Positions 53,412-63,055 of a stretch of 64,000 nucleotides of DNA are shown here, piece after piece. The notes under the pieces were generated by a model, which worked only from the letters and a program-made list of their open reading frames with translations, made no database searches and was not told the DNA's origin. Position 1 is the first letter of the stretch, and the number at the start of each line of letters is the position of its first letter. The translations under genes and the position numbers were made by a program. The DNA comes from Sediminibacter sp. Hel_I_10 (GTDB taxonomy: Bacteria > Bacteroidota > Bacteroidia > Flavobacteriales > Flavobacteriaceae): the NCBI RefSeq assembly GCF_000688335.1, contig NZ_JHZX01000001.1, positions 1,860,001-1,924,000 on the forward strand, given 5' to 3'.

Positions 53412-54872
53412 TTGAGTGCACTCAAATCTCTTTTTAAGCAAACCTTTTTCTATGGTCTAGCAACAGTTCTACCGAGAATGCTTGGCTTTTTTTTAGTGCC
53501 GCTTTATACCTCTGATGGTGTTTTATCTTCACCTGCAGAGTATGGTAGGGTCAATATCATTTTCTCATACTTCGTCTTATTTAACGTCCTCTTAGCCTAT
53601 GGTATGGAGACTGCGTTTTTTCGGTTTTTCAATAAGGAAGAAGACAGGGATCGTGTGACTTCAACATCGGCCATTTCCTTACTCGTCTCATCGTTCGCGT
53701 TTTTTATATTGGCGCTTCTTTTTCAAGAACAGATATCTCATGTTATCGAGATTGATGTAAAATATATTAATCTCGTCATTTGGATTTTACTATTAGACGC
53801 CTTGGTCATCGTGCCATTTGCCTGGTTAAGGGCTACTCAAAAACCAATCAAATATGCCATTATAAAAATATTGAACGTGGCAATCAACTTAGGGCTCAAT
53901 CTATTCTTTTTATTAGCGCTTAAAGATTTAGCAGCAACCAGCTCTGTTTTTGAATCTATTTACAGGCCTAATTTTGAGGTCAGTTATATTTTTACAGCAA
54001 ATCTTGTTGCTAGCGCCTTGACCTTAGTGCTCATGGCTTCCTTTTACACCAAAATCAACTTTAGGTTTGATACAGCGCTTTGGAAACGCATGATGCGGTA
54101 TGCTTGGCCCGTTTTAATTGCAGGCATCGCATTTTCCATCAATGAGACCTTTGACCGTATTTTGCTTGACAAATTACTTCCACCAGATGTCGCAGAAACA
54201 CAAATAGGCATGTATTCTGCCTGTTATAAGCTGGCTTTATTTATGACGCTATTTGCTACGGCATATCGTCTTGGTATTGAACCCTTTTTCTTTAGCCACT
54301 CTAAGAGTGAGAATCCTCAAAAAAACTACGCCCGTATTTTAGAGTTTTTCGTAGCGATTGGATCGGTCATTCTACTGGCAGTCGTTGTTTTTGCAGATGT
54401 TATTAAGCCCTTTATCATTAGAAGCGAAGCCTATTGGGAGGCCATGTGGATTGTTCCTATTATTTTGATTGCTAATTTCTGTTTGGGGATTTATCACAAT
54501 CTTTCGGTATGGTACAAAATAACAGATCGCACAAAATTTGGAGCTTATATTTCTGTTTTAGGCGCCATCATTACACTTACCATCAATATTTTGTTTATTG
54601 GGTCTTACGGGTATAAAGCTTCAGCAATTGCCACACTTATTGCCTATGCTGTGATGATGTTATTGTCTTTTTTCTTCGGAAGAAAATACTACCCAATCCC
54701 CTATAATCTCAAGAAAATTTCGATGTATCTCTTTATATCCATAACACTGTCTGTACTGTCGTTCTACTATTTTAGAGGACAAATTTTTATTGGAATCTCG
54801 ATGTTAATTGTATTTTTGGGTATCGCTGCCTTTACAGAAAAAAGGCAAATTCAACTGCTATTGAAAAAATAA
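53412..54872 (+). CDS. polysaccharide flippase / MATE-like exporter (TTG start)
   Basis: A 486-residue protein with about 14 membrane helices. The N-terminus KSLFKQTFFYGLATVLPRMLGFFLVPLYT is typical of the polysaccharide biosynthesis (RfbX/MurJ-like) family, as are EYGRVNIIFSYFVLF and WPVLIAGIAFSINETFDRILLDKLLP. It probably flips a lipid-linked glycan. It is distant from the main locus and lies in a unit with dut and a sugar nucleotidyltransferase. The start is TTG 53412. Confidence 0.88.
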   Translation: MSALKSLFKQTFFYGLATVLPRMLGFFLVPLYTSDGVLSSPAEYGRVNIIFSYFVLFNVLLAYGMETAFFRFFNKEEDRDRVTSTSAISLLVSSFAFFILALLFQEQISHVIEIDVKYINLVIWILLLDALVIVPFAWLRATQKPIKYAIIKILNVAINLGLNLFFLLALKDLAATSSVFESIYRPNFEVSYIFTANLVASALTLVLMASFYTKINFRFDTALWKRMMRYAWPVLIAGIAFSINETFDRILLDKLLPPDVAETQIGMYSACYKLALFMTLFATAYRLGIEPFFFSHSKSENPQKNYARILEFFVAIGSVILLAVVVFADVIKPFIIRSEAYWEAMWIVPIILIANFCLGIYHNLSVWYKITDRTKFGAYISVLGAIITLTINILFIGSYGYKASAIATLIAYAVMMLLSFFFGRKYYPIPYNLKKISMYLFISITLSVLSFYYFRGQIFIGISMLIVFLGIAAFTEKRQIQLLLKK

Positions 54873-54898
54873 CCGGTCTAACCATTTTAGTTATTTAA

Positions 54899-55333
54899 AT
54901 GAACATAAAAATCATCAATAAGTCCAATCACGAGCTCCCCAACTACGAAACCATAGCTTCTGCGGGGATGGACCTTCGTGCTAACCTTTCAGAATCTAGA
55001 ATTTTAAAGCCTTTAGAACGCAGTATTGTTGGCACAGGATTATTTATAGAACTCCCTATTGGCTTTGAGGCGCAAGTAAGACCGAGAAGTGGTTTGGCTG
55101 CTAAAAAAGGGATTACCGTACTTAATGCTCCAGGCACGATTGATGCAGACTATAGAGGTGAAATAGGTGTGATTCTTGTTAATCTTTCTAACGAGAACTT
55201 TACCATTCAAAACGGAGAACGTATCGCACAGTTAGTAATTGCTAAGCATGAGCGTGCAGAGTGGTCTGAGGTTGAAACACTGTCTGATACCGATCGTGGT
55301 GAAGGCGGTTTTGGAAGCACAGGAACCACTTAA
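54899..55333 (+). CDS. dut: dUTP diphosphatase
   Basis: A 144-residue trimeric dUTPase with the five family motifs: [43 protein letters not shown], and the C-terminal [10 protein letters not shown]. It cleaves dUTP to dUMP and pyrophosphate, which keeps uracil out of DNA. It is 26 bases after the flippase gene. Confidence 0.98.
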   Translation: MNIKIINKSNHELPNYETIASAGMDLRANLSESRILKPLERSIVGTGLFIELPIGFEAQVRPRSGLAAKKGITVLNAPGTIDADYRGEIGVILVNLSNENFTIQNGERIAQLVIAKHERAEWSEVETLSDTDRGEGGFGSTGTT

Positions 55334-55446
55334 AAAATTTATAGAATACTCCTTACTAAGCGGTTTCAAAACCGATATGTTGTTGTTCTATCACAAAAAG
55401 ATAAAGTTTAATTAAAATCAAATTTTCGTTTAAACGGAAAAGGAAT

Positions 55447-56466
55447 ATGAAAATAATAGTACCCATGGCCGGTAGAGGCTCTAGATTAAGACCTCACAGT
55501 TTAACCGTTCCAAAACCGTTAATTCCCGTGGCTGGCCAACCCATTGTACATCGTCTGGTAAAAGATATCGCTAAGGTTTTAAAACAACCCATTGAGGAAA
55601 TTGCTTTTGTTTTAGGAGATCCAGCATGGTTTGGTGATGACGTTGTTAAAAGTTTAGAGCATTTAGCCAAATCACTTGGCGCAAAAGCATCTATTTATCG
55701 TCAAGACCAACCCCTTGGTACCGGGCACGCCATCATGTGCGCAGAACCATCATTAACTGGACCAGCAGTAGTAGCGTATGCAGACACATTAATAAGAGCT
55801 ACCTTTAATCTTGATGCAGAGGCCGATAGCGTCATCTGGACCAAAGAAGTAAAAAATCCTGAGGCTTATGGTGTGGTAAAACTTAACGAGAAAAACCACA
55901 TTACCGAGTTGGTTGAAAAACCTACCCATTTTGTAAGTAATCAAGCGGTGATTGGTATTTACTACTTTAAAGACATTTCTGTTTTAAAAGATAAGCTACA
56001 AGAGGTTTTAGATGAAAACATCATGAACGGCGGCGAGTACCAAATTAACGATGGCATTAAGCGAATGATGGCAGATGGTCGTGTTTTCAAAACAGGAACA
56101 GTAGATGAATGGATGGATTGTGGCAACAAAAACGTCACTTTAGAGACCAACGCCAAGATACTTGGGTTTTTAAAAGCCGATGGCGAAGAGCAATTGATTT
56201 CGGCGTCTTTACAAAACAACAATTCCACCGTTATAGAACCCTGTTTTATTGGTGAAAATGTAGTGTTGCACAATACAACCCTAGGACCTAACGTTTCCGT
56301 AGGAGATGGTTGCGTGATAGAAAATTCCGAAGTAAAAAATAGTTTGATACAAACGCATAGCATTATAAAAAACGCTAATTTAGATCAAGCTATGATTGGC
56401 AATCACGTGAGATACGATGGCGAGTTTAAAGCGGTAAGTCTTGGCGACTATTCGGTATTAGAATAG
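55447..56466 (+). CDS. sugar-phosphate nucleotidyltransferase
   Basis: A 339-residue protein with an N-terminal nucleotidyltransferase domain (PMAGRGSRLRPHSLTVPKPLIPVAGQPI), VVAYADTLI as the metal-binding region, and WTKEVKNPEAYGVVKL. The C-terminal ~80 residues are a left-handed beta-helix (CFIGENVVLHNTTLGPNVSVGDGCVIENSEV). This is the layout of glucose-1-phosphate thymidylyltransferase-like or GlmU-like enzymes; the sugar is not readable. AGGA lies 5 bases before the ATG. Confidence 0.9.
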   Translation: MKIIVPMAGRGSRLRPHSLTVPKPLIPVAGQPIVHRLVKDIAKVLKQPIEEIAFVLGDPAWFGDDVVKSLEHLAKSLGAKASIYRQDQPLGTGHAIMCAEPSLTGPAVVAYADTLIRATFNLDAEADSVIWTKEVKNPEAYGVVKLNEKNHITELVEKPTHFVSNQAVIGIYYFKDISVLKDKLQEVLDENIMNGGEYQINDGIKRMMADGRVFKTGTVDEWMDCGNKNVTLETNAKILGFLKADGEEQLISASLQNNNSTVIEPCFIGENVVLHNTTLGPNVSVGDGCVIENSEVKNSLIQTHSIIKNANLDQAMIGNHVRYDGEFKAVSLGDYSVLE

Positions 56467-56529
56467 AATGAATTGTCTAGAACACTGTGATGGCCTCAAA
56501 GACAGGAAGGCATTGAGACAGGAAGGGTT

Positions 56530-57891
56530 ATGAAGACTAAATTTTACATTGGGCTATTTTTAATAGGAACACTTCTGTTACCTCAGCACTCCTCTGCCCA
56601 AGTGGACTTTAACAAACGCCCTGATGATGACCTAGGTAATGTTGAAGACCAATTTCAAGAATATTTCTTTGAAGCCCTCAAACAAAAAGGGATTGAAAAT
56701 TATCAAAAATCGGTTGATGCCCTACTAAAGTGTATTGACATCAACGATGATAAACCGGTTCTATATTACGAACTGGGCAAAAATTATATGCAGCTCAAAA
56801 ATTTTGGTGCTGCAGAAGATGCCTTTAAAGAAGCCGTGTCTAAAGACCCAGAAAACGAATGGTTTCTAGATGAACTTTATGGTGTTTACATACAGCAAGA
56901 AGACATGAATAAAGCACTTCGAACTGTAAAACAACTGGTCAAATACCATCCAGATTACAAACAAGATTTAGCATCACTCTACATCCGCCTCGAGAAATAC
57001 GACGATGCCTTAGAGTTGCTTGATGAAATGGATAGCAAAATGGGCTATGATGTAGACCGGGATTATCTTCGGAATCAAATTTATACGCTTACAGGAAATA
57101 ATGAAGAGCGCATAGAAAATTTAGAAGAACGTGTTAAAAGCAATCCAGAAGATGAAGCCACTTACCTAAGGCTTATTTTTAGATATAGCGAAACTGGAGA
57201 AACCAAAAAAGCTTTTGATGCCGCCAAGCGCTTACAAAAACTCAACCCAAATTCGCAATTGGTACACTTGGCACTTTACAAGTTCTATTTACAGGATAAT
57301 GATGTTGAAAATGCCATCAACTCTATGAAAGTTGTGTTGGTAAGCCCAGTTATAAAACCTGAAGCAAAAACTAAAGTGCTCAACGATTTTGTGAAATTTG
57401 TAGCTGCAAATCCGCAATACGAATCAGATTTAATTGAAATCACTGCTCTTATCAGTGAAGATAAAAGTGTAAAAACCCTGTTAGAACTGGGTCAGTATCA
57501 TTTACAGTCTGGAGATAAGGAAAAGGCACTAACCTATTATGAGGAGGCGCTTAAGCAAGAACCTAAGAACTTTAACATCATTAAAGATGTCATTCTACTT
57601 GAGATTGATCTTAATCAAAATGAAAAGGCTGTTCAACTTAGTAAGGAGGCTATCGACTTATTTCCTGCACAGCCCCTTTTATATTTGGCAAATGGCGTTG
57701 CACATAATAAACTCATGCAACCTAAAAAAGCCATTTCAAGTTTAGAGATTGGCGTAGATTATGTAGTGGATGACGTTAAAATGCTCAGCGACTTTTACAA
57801 TCAGTTGAGTGATGCCTACCAACAATCTAATAATATTAAAAAGTCTGAAGCGTTTGCTAAAAAGGCACAGGCATTATCAAACGGACAATAA
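56530..57891 (+). CDS. exported TPR-repeat protein
   Basis: A 453-residue protein with signal peptide (about 1-24, ending SSAQ), then many TPR units, such as PVLYYELGKNYMQLKNFGAAEDAFKEAVSKDP, and a second array near the C-terminus. It has no enzyme motif, so it is probably a periplasmic scaffold. It is followed 4 bases later by the DUF4292 lipoprotein and then by an EnvC-like protein, which suggests a common envelope job. An unusually strong SD-like GGAAGG lies 3 bases before the ATG. Confidence 0.88.
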   Translation: MKTKFYIGLFLIGTLLLPQHSSAQVDFNKRPDDDLGNVEDQFQEYFFEALKQKGIENYQKSVDALLKCIDINDDKPVLYYELGKNYMQLKNFGAAEDAFKEAVSKDPENEWFLDELYGVYIQQEDMNKALRTVKQLVKYHPDYKQDLASLYIRLEKYDDALELLDEMDSKMGYDVDRDYLRNQIYTLTGNNEERIENLEERVKSNPEDEATYLRLIFRYSETGETKKAFDAAKRLQKLNPNSQLVHLALYKFYLQDNDVENAINSMKVVLVSPVIKPEAKTKVLNDFVKFVAANPQYESDLIEITALISEDKSVKTLLELGQYHLQSGDKEKALTYYEEALKQEPKNFNIIKDVILLEIDLNQNEKAVQLSKEAIDLFPAQPLLYLANGVAHNKLMQPKKAISSLEIGVDYVVDDVKMLSDFYNQLSDAYQQSNNIKKSEAFAKKAQALSNGQ

Positions 57892-57895
57892 GTAT

Positions 57896-58678
57896 ATGAA
57901 ATTATTAAAAGCAACTTACCTATTTGTTCTAGCTGTTGTATTGGTTTCTTGCGGTACATCGCGACGCATTAATGGTGATGGCACTATTGATGAAAGGCTC
58001 ACGGCAAAGCAACTCATTAAAGAGAGCGCTAGACAAGAAGCAAAGTTCAAAACGCTTCAGGCAAAGGTTAAAATTGACATTACACAAGACGGCAAAGAAC
58101 AAGGTTACAGTGTGACTTTAAGAATGGAACGCAATAAAACCATTTGGATTAGTGCAACTTTGGGGCTGGCGAGAGCCATGATTACTCCAGACCGAGTTCA
58201 GTTTTATGATAAAATCAACAATCAATATTTTGATGGCGATTACAGTCTCCTAAGTGATCTATTGGGAATTGAGCTCAATTTTAAACAAGTACAAAGTCTA
58301 TTGATAGGAGAGCCTCTATTTAATCTCAAAGACGCCGAATACACGATTTCAAACAACGAGACCTCCTATATTTTAACACCTAAAACCGAAGATCCACTAT
58401 TGGAGCTGTTTTTATTGTTCAACCCTTCGCATTTTAAAATGGATTCCCAACAACTGGCACAACCGCTCAAAAAGCGATTTTTAGAGATGGACTATACCAA
58501 TTATCAGGCCATAGAAAATGAGGTTTTACCACAAACTTTAAAGATTATTGCTGTAGAAGAAAATGAAGAGCTTAATATTGCACTAGAATACAAATCGCTT
58601 TCTATTAATGAAGACCTGCGCTTCCCGTTTAATATCCCTTCTGGATTTGAAGAAATCACCCTTGATGATGCCAAGTAA
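57896..58678 (+). CDS. DUF4292 lipoprotein
   Basis: A 260-residue lipoprotein with lipobox LVSC (Cys about 19). The body is beta-rich; VKIDITQDGKEQGYSVTLRMERNKTIWISATLGLARAMITPDRVQFYDK matches the DUF4292 pattern and resembles the LolA/LolB-like fold that binds lipids. The function is not established. The start is ATG 57896. It overlaps the EnvC-like gene by 11 bases. Confidence 0.88.
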   Translation: MKLLKATYLFVLAVVLVSCGTSRRINGDGTIDERLTAKQLIKESARQEAKFKTLQAKVKIDITQDGKEQGYSVTLRMERNKTIWISATLGLARAMITPDRVQFYDKINNQYFDGDYSLLSDLLGIELNFKQVQSLLIGEPLFNLKDAEYTISNNETSYILTPKTEDPLLELFLLFNPSHFKMDSQQLAQPLKKRFLEMDYTNYQAIENEVLPQTLKIIAVEENEELNIALEYKSLSINEDLRFPFNIPSGFEEITLDDAK

Positions 58679-59888
58679 GCTTTTATACCGTCTCTTTTTT
58701 TTATGCTTTGTATTAGGCAGTATCACTGTAAACGCCCAAAGCGATAAGCAGAAAGCCTTGGAGGCTAAGCGTCAAAAATTTGAGCAGGAACTCCAACAAT
58801 TGAATACGCTGCTCTTTTCAGATAAGAAAAAGGAAAAGTCCATTGTATCTTCAGTTGAAGACCTTAACTATAAAGTAAGCGTAAGGCGAAACCTCATCAA
58901 AGTTACTAATGACCAAGCCAATTTATTGACTCGAGAAATTAACGCCAATCAAAACGAAATTTCAAGCCTTAGAGACCAGCTCAAAGAGCTTAAGGAAACC
59001 TACGCCGCAATGCTGGTGAAGTCTTACAAGAGTAAATCTGAACAAAGCAAAGTCATGTTCTTACTGTCTTCAGATAATTTTAAGCAAGCTTATAAGCGTT
59101 TACAATACATTAAGCAGTACACTAACTATCAAAAAGAACAAGGCGAACTCATTAAAGTCAAGTCGGCAAAACTTCAAGAACTCAATACCGATCTGGTACG
59201 GCAGAAAAAAGATAAAGACCAATTGATTGCTGAAAACAGAACCGCTCAAAAAGAGCTGGAAAAAGAGTTGGACGAGCAAGAAAAACTCATGGCATCCATT
59301 AGAAAGAACCTGAGCAGTTATACCTCTAAAATTAAGCAGACGCAGCAGGAAATTGATCGGTTAGATCGTGAGATCAACAAATTAATTAAAGAAGCGATTG
59401 CTGCCTCTAATAAAAAAGCTGGTAATTCTAGCCTATCTCAAGGCTTTGCACTTACTGCCGAAGCTAAGGCGCTAGCTGCAAACTTTGTCTCCAACAAGGG
59501 CAACCTACCGTGGCCAGTAGAAAAGGGCGTCGTTAAAGTACGTTACGGCACCCAACCATCGCCTATTGATAGAAGCATTACCATAAGCAGTTCTGGTGTG
59601 AGAATTGCTACGGAAAAAGGCGCACAAGTACGTGCTGTCTTTGAAGGGGAAGTCTTAGCCGTTATGGGCAAAAAATACTCTAACCCCACCGTATTGATCC
59701 AACATGGTAATTACATTACTGCTTATAAAAACTTAGCGAAGGTGTATGTCAAAAAAGGAGATAAAATAGCCACCAAACAAGATATTGGTGAAGTCTTTAC
59801 CGATACCAATGGCGACTCCATCTTGTTTTTTAGTCTTCACAAAGAAGATCAAACCCAAAATCCGGCGTATTGGATTTACAAAATGTAA
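58668..59888 (+). CDS. EnvC-like murein hydrolase activator (degenerate LytM)
   Basis: A 406-residue protein with signal peptide (ending VNAQ), a long coiled coil (about 25-245), and a C-terminal LytM domain (about 300-405). The zinc ligands are not preserved: the first motif reads SSGVRI rather than HxGID, and the last reads FFSLHKED in place of HxH. Such LytM domains activate amidases rather than cut wall themselves, as EnvC does in E. coli. The start was set at the ATG 58668 (58665 also possible). Confidence 0.87.
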   Translation: MPSKLLYRLFFLCFVLGSITVNAQSDKQKALEAKRQKFEQELQQLNTLLFSDKKKEKSIVSSVEDLNYKVSVRRNLIKVTNDQANLLTREINANQNEISSLRDQLKELKETYAAMLVKSYKSKSEQSKVMFLLSSDNFKQAYKRLQYIKQYTNYQKEQGELIKVKSAKLQELNTDLVRQKKDKDQLIAENRTAQKELEKELDEQEKLMASIRKNLSSYTSKIKQTQQEIDRLDREINKLIKEAIAASNKKAGNSSLSQGFALTAEAKALAANFVSNKGNLPWPVEKGVVKVRYGTQPSPIDRSITISSSGVRIATEKGAQVRAVFEGEVLAVMGKKYSNPTVLIQHGNYITAYKNLAKVYVKKGDKIATKQDIGEVFTDTNGDSILFFSLHKEDQTQNPAYWIYKM

Positions 59889-59930
59889 GTTCCAGAATCA
59901 AAGGATAGCAAACCTGAAATCAACCTTTGT

Positions 59931-60440
59931 TTAATCAAACAGTGCCTTAAGTTCCGTCGCGTCAGAAGGCTTCATTTTACCTGCTAAAACCAAACTTAAT
60001 TGTTTACGGCGTAGAGCGGCTTCGTAGCGTTCTTTTTCCAAATCGGTTTCTGCAATAAGATCTGGCACCTTCACAGGGCGTCCTGTGTCATCCACCGCAA
60101 CAAAAGTATAAATAGCTTCATTGGCTTTGACACATTCTCCAGATTCACGGTCTTCTATCCAAACATCCATGTACACTTCCATAGAGCTCGTAAATGCACG
60201 TGATACTTTAGCTTCAATAGTGACCACGCTACCTAAAGGTACAGACCTGTTAAAAGCCACATGGTTTACAGATGCGGTAACTACAATACGCCTACTGTGA
60301 CGTCTTGCGGCGATACTTGCAGCACGATCCATGCGTGCCAACAACTCACCGCCAAATAGATTATTGATAGGGTTGGTTTCACTAGGCAACACCAAATCGG
60401 TCATGATGGTCTTTGACTGAAAAGCAGTTCTTGGTGACAT
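59931..60440 (-). CDS. acyl-CoA thioesterase (hot-dog fold, YciA/BACH-like)
   Basis: A 169-residue hot-dog protein: ETNPINNLFGGELLARMDRAASIAARRHS (helix with the catalytic Asp), VNHVAFNRSVPLGSVVTIEAKV, and EAIYTFVAVDDTGRPVKVP. It hydrolyses acyl-CoA to free acid and CoA. It has a TATCTTTG -7-like element on the reverse strand at 60502-60509. It is convergent with the EnvC-like gene. Cytoplasmic. Confidence 0.93.
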   Translation of the reverse strand: MSPRTAFQSKTIMTDLVLPSETNPINNLFGGELLARMDRAASIAARRHSRRIVVTASVNHVAFNRSVPLGSVVTIEAKVSRAFTSSMEVYMDVWIEDRESGECVKANEAIYTFVAVDDTGRPVKVPDLIAETDLEKERYEAALRRKQLSLVLAGKMKPSDATELKALFD

Positions 60441-60587
60441 AGGTATAATTGTTTCGGTTTCTAAAACCCCATTAGTAAATGGGGTGCTTAATTTAAGGAT
60501 GCAAAGATAAGCCTTATTTAGACCCGTGAGCCCTAATTAAGATTTCGTTAGAATAAAATAGAAGTTAGAAAATTTCCGAAGCAACTG

Positions 60588-61526
60588 TTAATCTAAAGTC
60601 TTTACCAACAACCAAGCATCACGGTTATGCGACTTTTTAATGTCTCTTAAAGCATTTAAAGCCTCTATACGGTCTGAATAGCTGGAATACACCACCTCAT
60701 GAAGACCATAGCGGTTAACGCCAATTTTGCGGGCCTTAAACCCTTTAGCCCTTAGTTGCTTCACTTTTTTATCAGAGTTAGCCTCTACTCTAAAAGCGCC
60801 TGCTACAATATGATAATTTCCGCCTTGTTTTTCTACTTGAAGTGTGGCTGCAGGCAAAGGATTTTCGATCACGAAAGTAGCTTGCTGCACCTTCGCATCC
60901 AATTGTTGATTAGCGGCTTCTTGGGCCAACTGGTTTTGCGTATCAATATGGTTGAGATATAGTTGAGACCCTCCCAATCCGCCAACGGTTAAGGCTAAAA
61001 GCGCAAGAGCAGCGTATTTAAGATACGGTCTATTTTTACGTCGTTCTGGAATGATCGCAATTGGGGCTCTTTCCTCAATGATGGCAACATTTTTCTTATG
61101 GATCTCTCTTGAAACAGCATTAGTGGTAAATTGAGATAAGCCAAAAGCATCGGTCAAATAATTAACGTGATGAGACGGTTCAAAACCGATATGTCCCTCA
61201 ACGTTCAACTTTAAATCACCAATATGGTGTAAAGCAATCGTTTCGCCTTGGGTCAAATAAGACTTGATTGTTTTTACTTTCTTGGCAATTTTTTCAACCG
61301 CAACATCGTAAGGTATTTTCTCTACCTCGGAAATGTAACTCGCTAGAAGCCCATCATTATGCTGCAACTGCTCGTTAAAAGACACTAGTTTTTTTGGAGG
61401 GTAAAACGAATGTGTAGTTTCATGTATTTGGGCAGAAACTCTTTTTGTCAAAAAAGCGCCCAGTTCTGGTAGAATGACACAGTCATATCTGTAGAGTAAG
61501 TCTGCGATGTAGGTCTCTAATTGCAT
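60588..61526 (-). CDS. HU-CCDC81 and SPOR domain membrane protein
   Basis: A 312-residue protein. Residues 1-120 match the CCDC81-like HU domains of Bacteroidota (YRYDCVILPELGAFLTK, FNEQLQHNDGLLASYIS, IALHHIGDLKLNVEG). One membrane helix follows at about 171-191, and a SPOR domain at about 230-310 (NYHIVAGAFRVEANSDKKVKQLRAKGFKARKIG). SPOR binds denuded peptidoglycan at division sites, while the HU-like part is cytoplasmic, so the protein spans the inner membrane. A TACCTTTG lies 5 bases from the start codon (61532-61539). Confidence 0.9.
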   Translation of the reverse strand: MQLETYIADLLYRYDCVILPELGAFLTKRVSAQIHETTHSFYPPKKLVSFNEQLQHNDGLLASYISEVEKIPYDVAVEKIAKKVKTIKSYLTQGETIALHHIGDLKLNVEGHIGFEPSHHVNYLTDAFGLSQFTTNAVSREIHKKNVAIIEERAPIAIIPERRKNRPYLKYAALALLALTVGGLGGSQLYLNHIDTQNQLAQEAANQQLDAKVQQATFVIENPLPAATLQVEKQGGNYHIVAGAFRVEANSDKKVKQLRAKGFKARKIGVNRYGLHEVVYSSYSDRIEALNALRDIKKSHNRDAWLLVKTLD

Positions 61527-61629
61527 AAAAACAAAGGTAAAAATTTTTGTATGCCAATAATAGTCGGCATCAAGTATTTATTAACAGCGTAAAATTTTGT
61601 TTCTTGTTGTCTTAAAATCAGCACATCAC

Positions 61630-62733
61630 ATGACCGATCAAGAATTAATCTATGCCTTGGCCTTGCAACATATTCCTAAAATAGGAGATGTTACGGCCAA
61701 AAAGTTGATCAACCATTGTGGATCTGCAGAGGCTGTATTGAAAGAAACAAAAGGCAATCTCTTGAAGATTGACGGTATTGGCGCCATCCTCATTAGTGGC
61801 CTGTTTGACTCCAAACCTATTAAAAATGCGGAAGAGGAGTTGGTTTTTATAAAAGAAAATGCCATCAAACCGCTTTATTTTACAGATCCCGAGTATCCCG
61901 AACGCCTTAAACATTGCATTGATAGCCCTTTACTTTTATTTCAAGTGGGCAACATTGATTTAAAACAAAAGCATATCATCAGTATTGTGGGCACAAGAAA
62001 AATAACGACCTACGGCGTTGCTTTCTGTGAGAAATTGATTGAAGAACTCGCTCCCTTTGATCCTATTATTGTTTCTGGTTTTGCTTACGGCACAGACATT
62101 ACCGCGCACAAAGCGGCCATTAAACACAATTTGCAAACCATAGGCTGCCTGGCGCATGGGCTCAATCAAATCTACCCCAAAGTGCATAAAAAGTATATGG
62201 TAGATGTTGAGAAAAACGGCGGATTTCTAACCGACTTTTGGTCTACCGATACTTTTGATCGAAATAACTTTTTGAAACGAAACCGGATTATCGCAGGCAT
62301 GAGCGAGGCCACGATAGTGATAGAATCTGCTGAAAAAGGAGGCAGTTTAGTGACTGCCGATATTGCCAATTCTTATGACCGAGAGGTTTTTGCTGTACCC
62401 GGTAGGGTTACCGATAGTCAAAGCACGGGTTGCAACAACCTCATCAAAATGCAGCAAGCCCATGTGTTATCGACGCCGTTGGACGTGCCTTATATGCTCA
62501 ATTGGAATTTGAACAAAGCCGAAAAACCTGACATACAACAACAACTGTTTGTAGAGTTAACGGCCGACGAAAAACTCATTTACAAGTATCTTAAAGATCA
62601 TGGCAAAGTCTTTTTAGACGTGATTGCCATAGAATGCCAGTTGCCTATTTTTAAAGTGGCCGGCATGCTTCTAAATATGGAATTAAAAGGCGTGATCAGA
62701 CCGCTTCCCGGGAAGCTCTTTGAATTAATATAA
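61630..62733 (+). CDS. dprA: DNA-processing protein DprA
   Basis: A 367-residue protein with an N-terminal HhH-like part (LQHIPKIGDVTAKKLINHCGSAEAVL), the Rossmann core (SIVGTRKITTYG, VSGFAYGTDITAHKAAI, FLKRNRIIAGMSEATIVIE, GGSLVTADIANSYDREVFAVPG) and a C-terminal winged helix. DprA loads RecA on incoming single-stranded DNA during natural transformation. The start is ATG 61630; an upstream TTG at 61597 is less likely. Confidence 0.97.
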   Translation: MTDQELIYALALQHIPKIGDVTAKKLINHCGSAEAVLKETKGNLLKIDGIGAILISGLFDSKPIKNAEEELVFIKENAIKPLYFTDPEYPERLKHCIDSPLLLFQVGNIDLKQKHIISIVGTRKITTYGVAFCEKLIEELAPFDPIIVSGFAYGTDITAHKAAIKHNLQTIGCLAHGLNQIYPKVHKKYMVDVEKNGGFLTDFWSTDTFDRNNFLKRNRIIAGMSEATIVIESAEKGGSLVTADIANSYDREVFAVPGRVTDSQSTGCNNLIKMQQAHVLSTPLDVPYMLNWNLNKAEKPDIQQQLFVELTADEKLIYKYLKDHGKVFLDVIAIECQLPIFKVAGMLLNMELKGVIRPLPGKLFELI

Positions 62734-63055
62734 GTTTTTTTGATTGTTTAGGTTCATAATTATGTCTTTCAATAGAGCATTAATTTCAGCCATGCACCTT
62801 GTTATAATTTTCTCCGGAAAAGTGAGTTTTCACGATCCACTAAATCAAGGTAAATCTCTTCTAATCAAGCGTCTTAGCGCCCTAAAAACGGTGTTTTAGC
62901 GGTATTTTATGCTGAACAGCTAATTTTTTTTCTCGATGCCTGATTTCTATGCATCTTTAATTGTTTTTCCGCTTTTTTATAATTGAATACATGATGTTTT
63001 ACAACGCTATAATATGTTGTAAAACCAAGAAACTGACTATTTAAATTTCGTAATT
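62734..63055 (+). other. 322-base gap with an inverted repeat before the large exported protein
   Basis: No gene seen. It holds a perfect 10-bp inverted repeat, GTTTTACAAC, 10 bases, GTTGTAAAAC (62996-63025), 31 bases from the downstream ATG. A weaker dyad (CCTAAAA / TTTTAG) lies near 62880-62899. The first could be an operator or a 5'-UTR hairpin. No full TAnnTTTG promoter was found. Confidence 0.55.

Noticed and set aside
55962-56363. Reverse 133-codon frame inside the nucleotidyltransferase gene
   Set aside because: Antisense to the beta-helix repeats; no independent support.
56501-56526. Direct repeat GACAGGAAGG twice before the TPR gene
   Set aside because: Only two 10-base copies; the second is simply the ribosome site region, so no element is claimed.
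59899-59929. CAAAGG ... CCTTTG inverted repeat between the EnvC-like and thioesterase genes
   Set aside because: Only 6-bp arms with a 19-base loop and no T tract; not convincing as a terminator.
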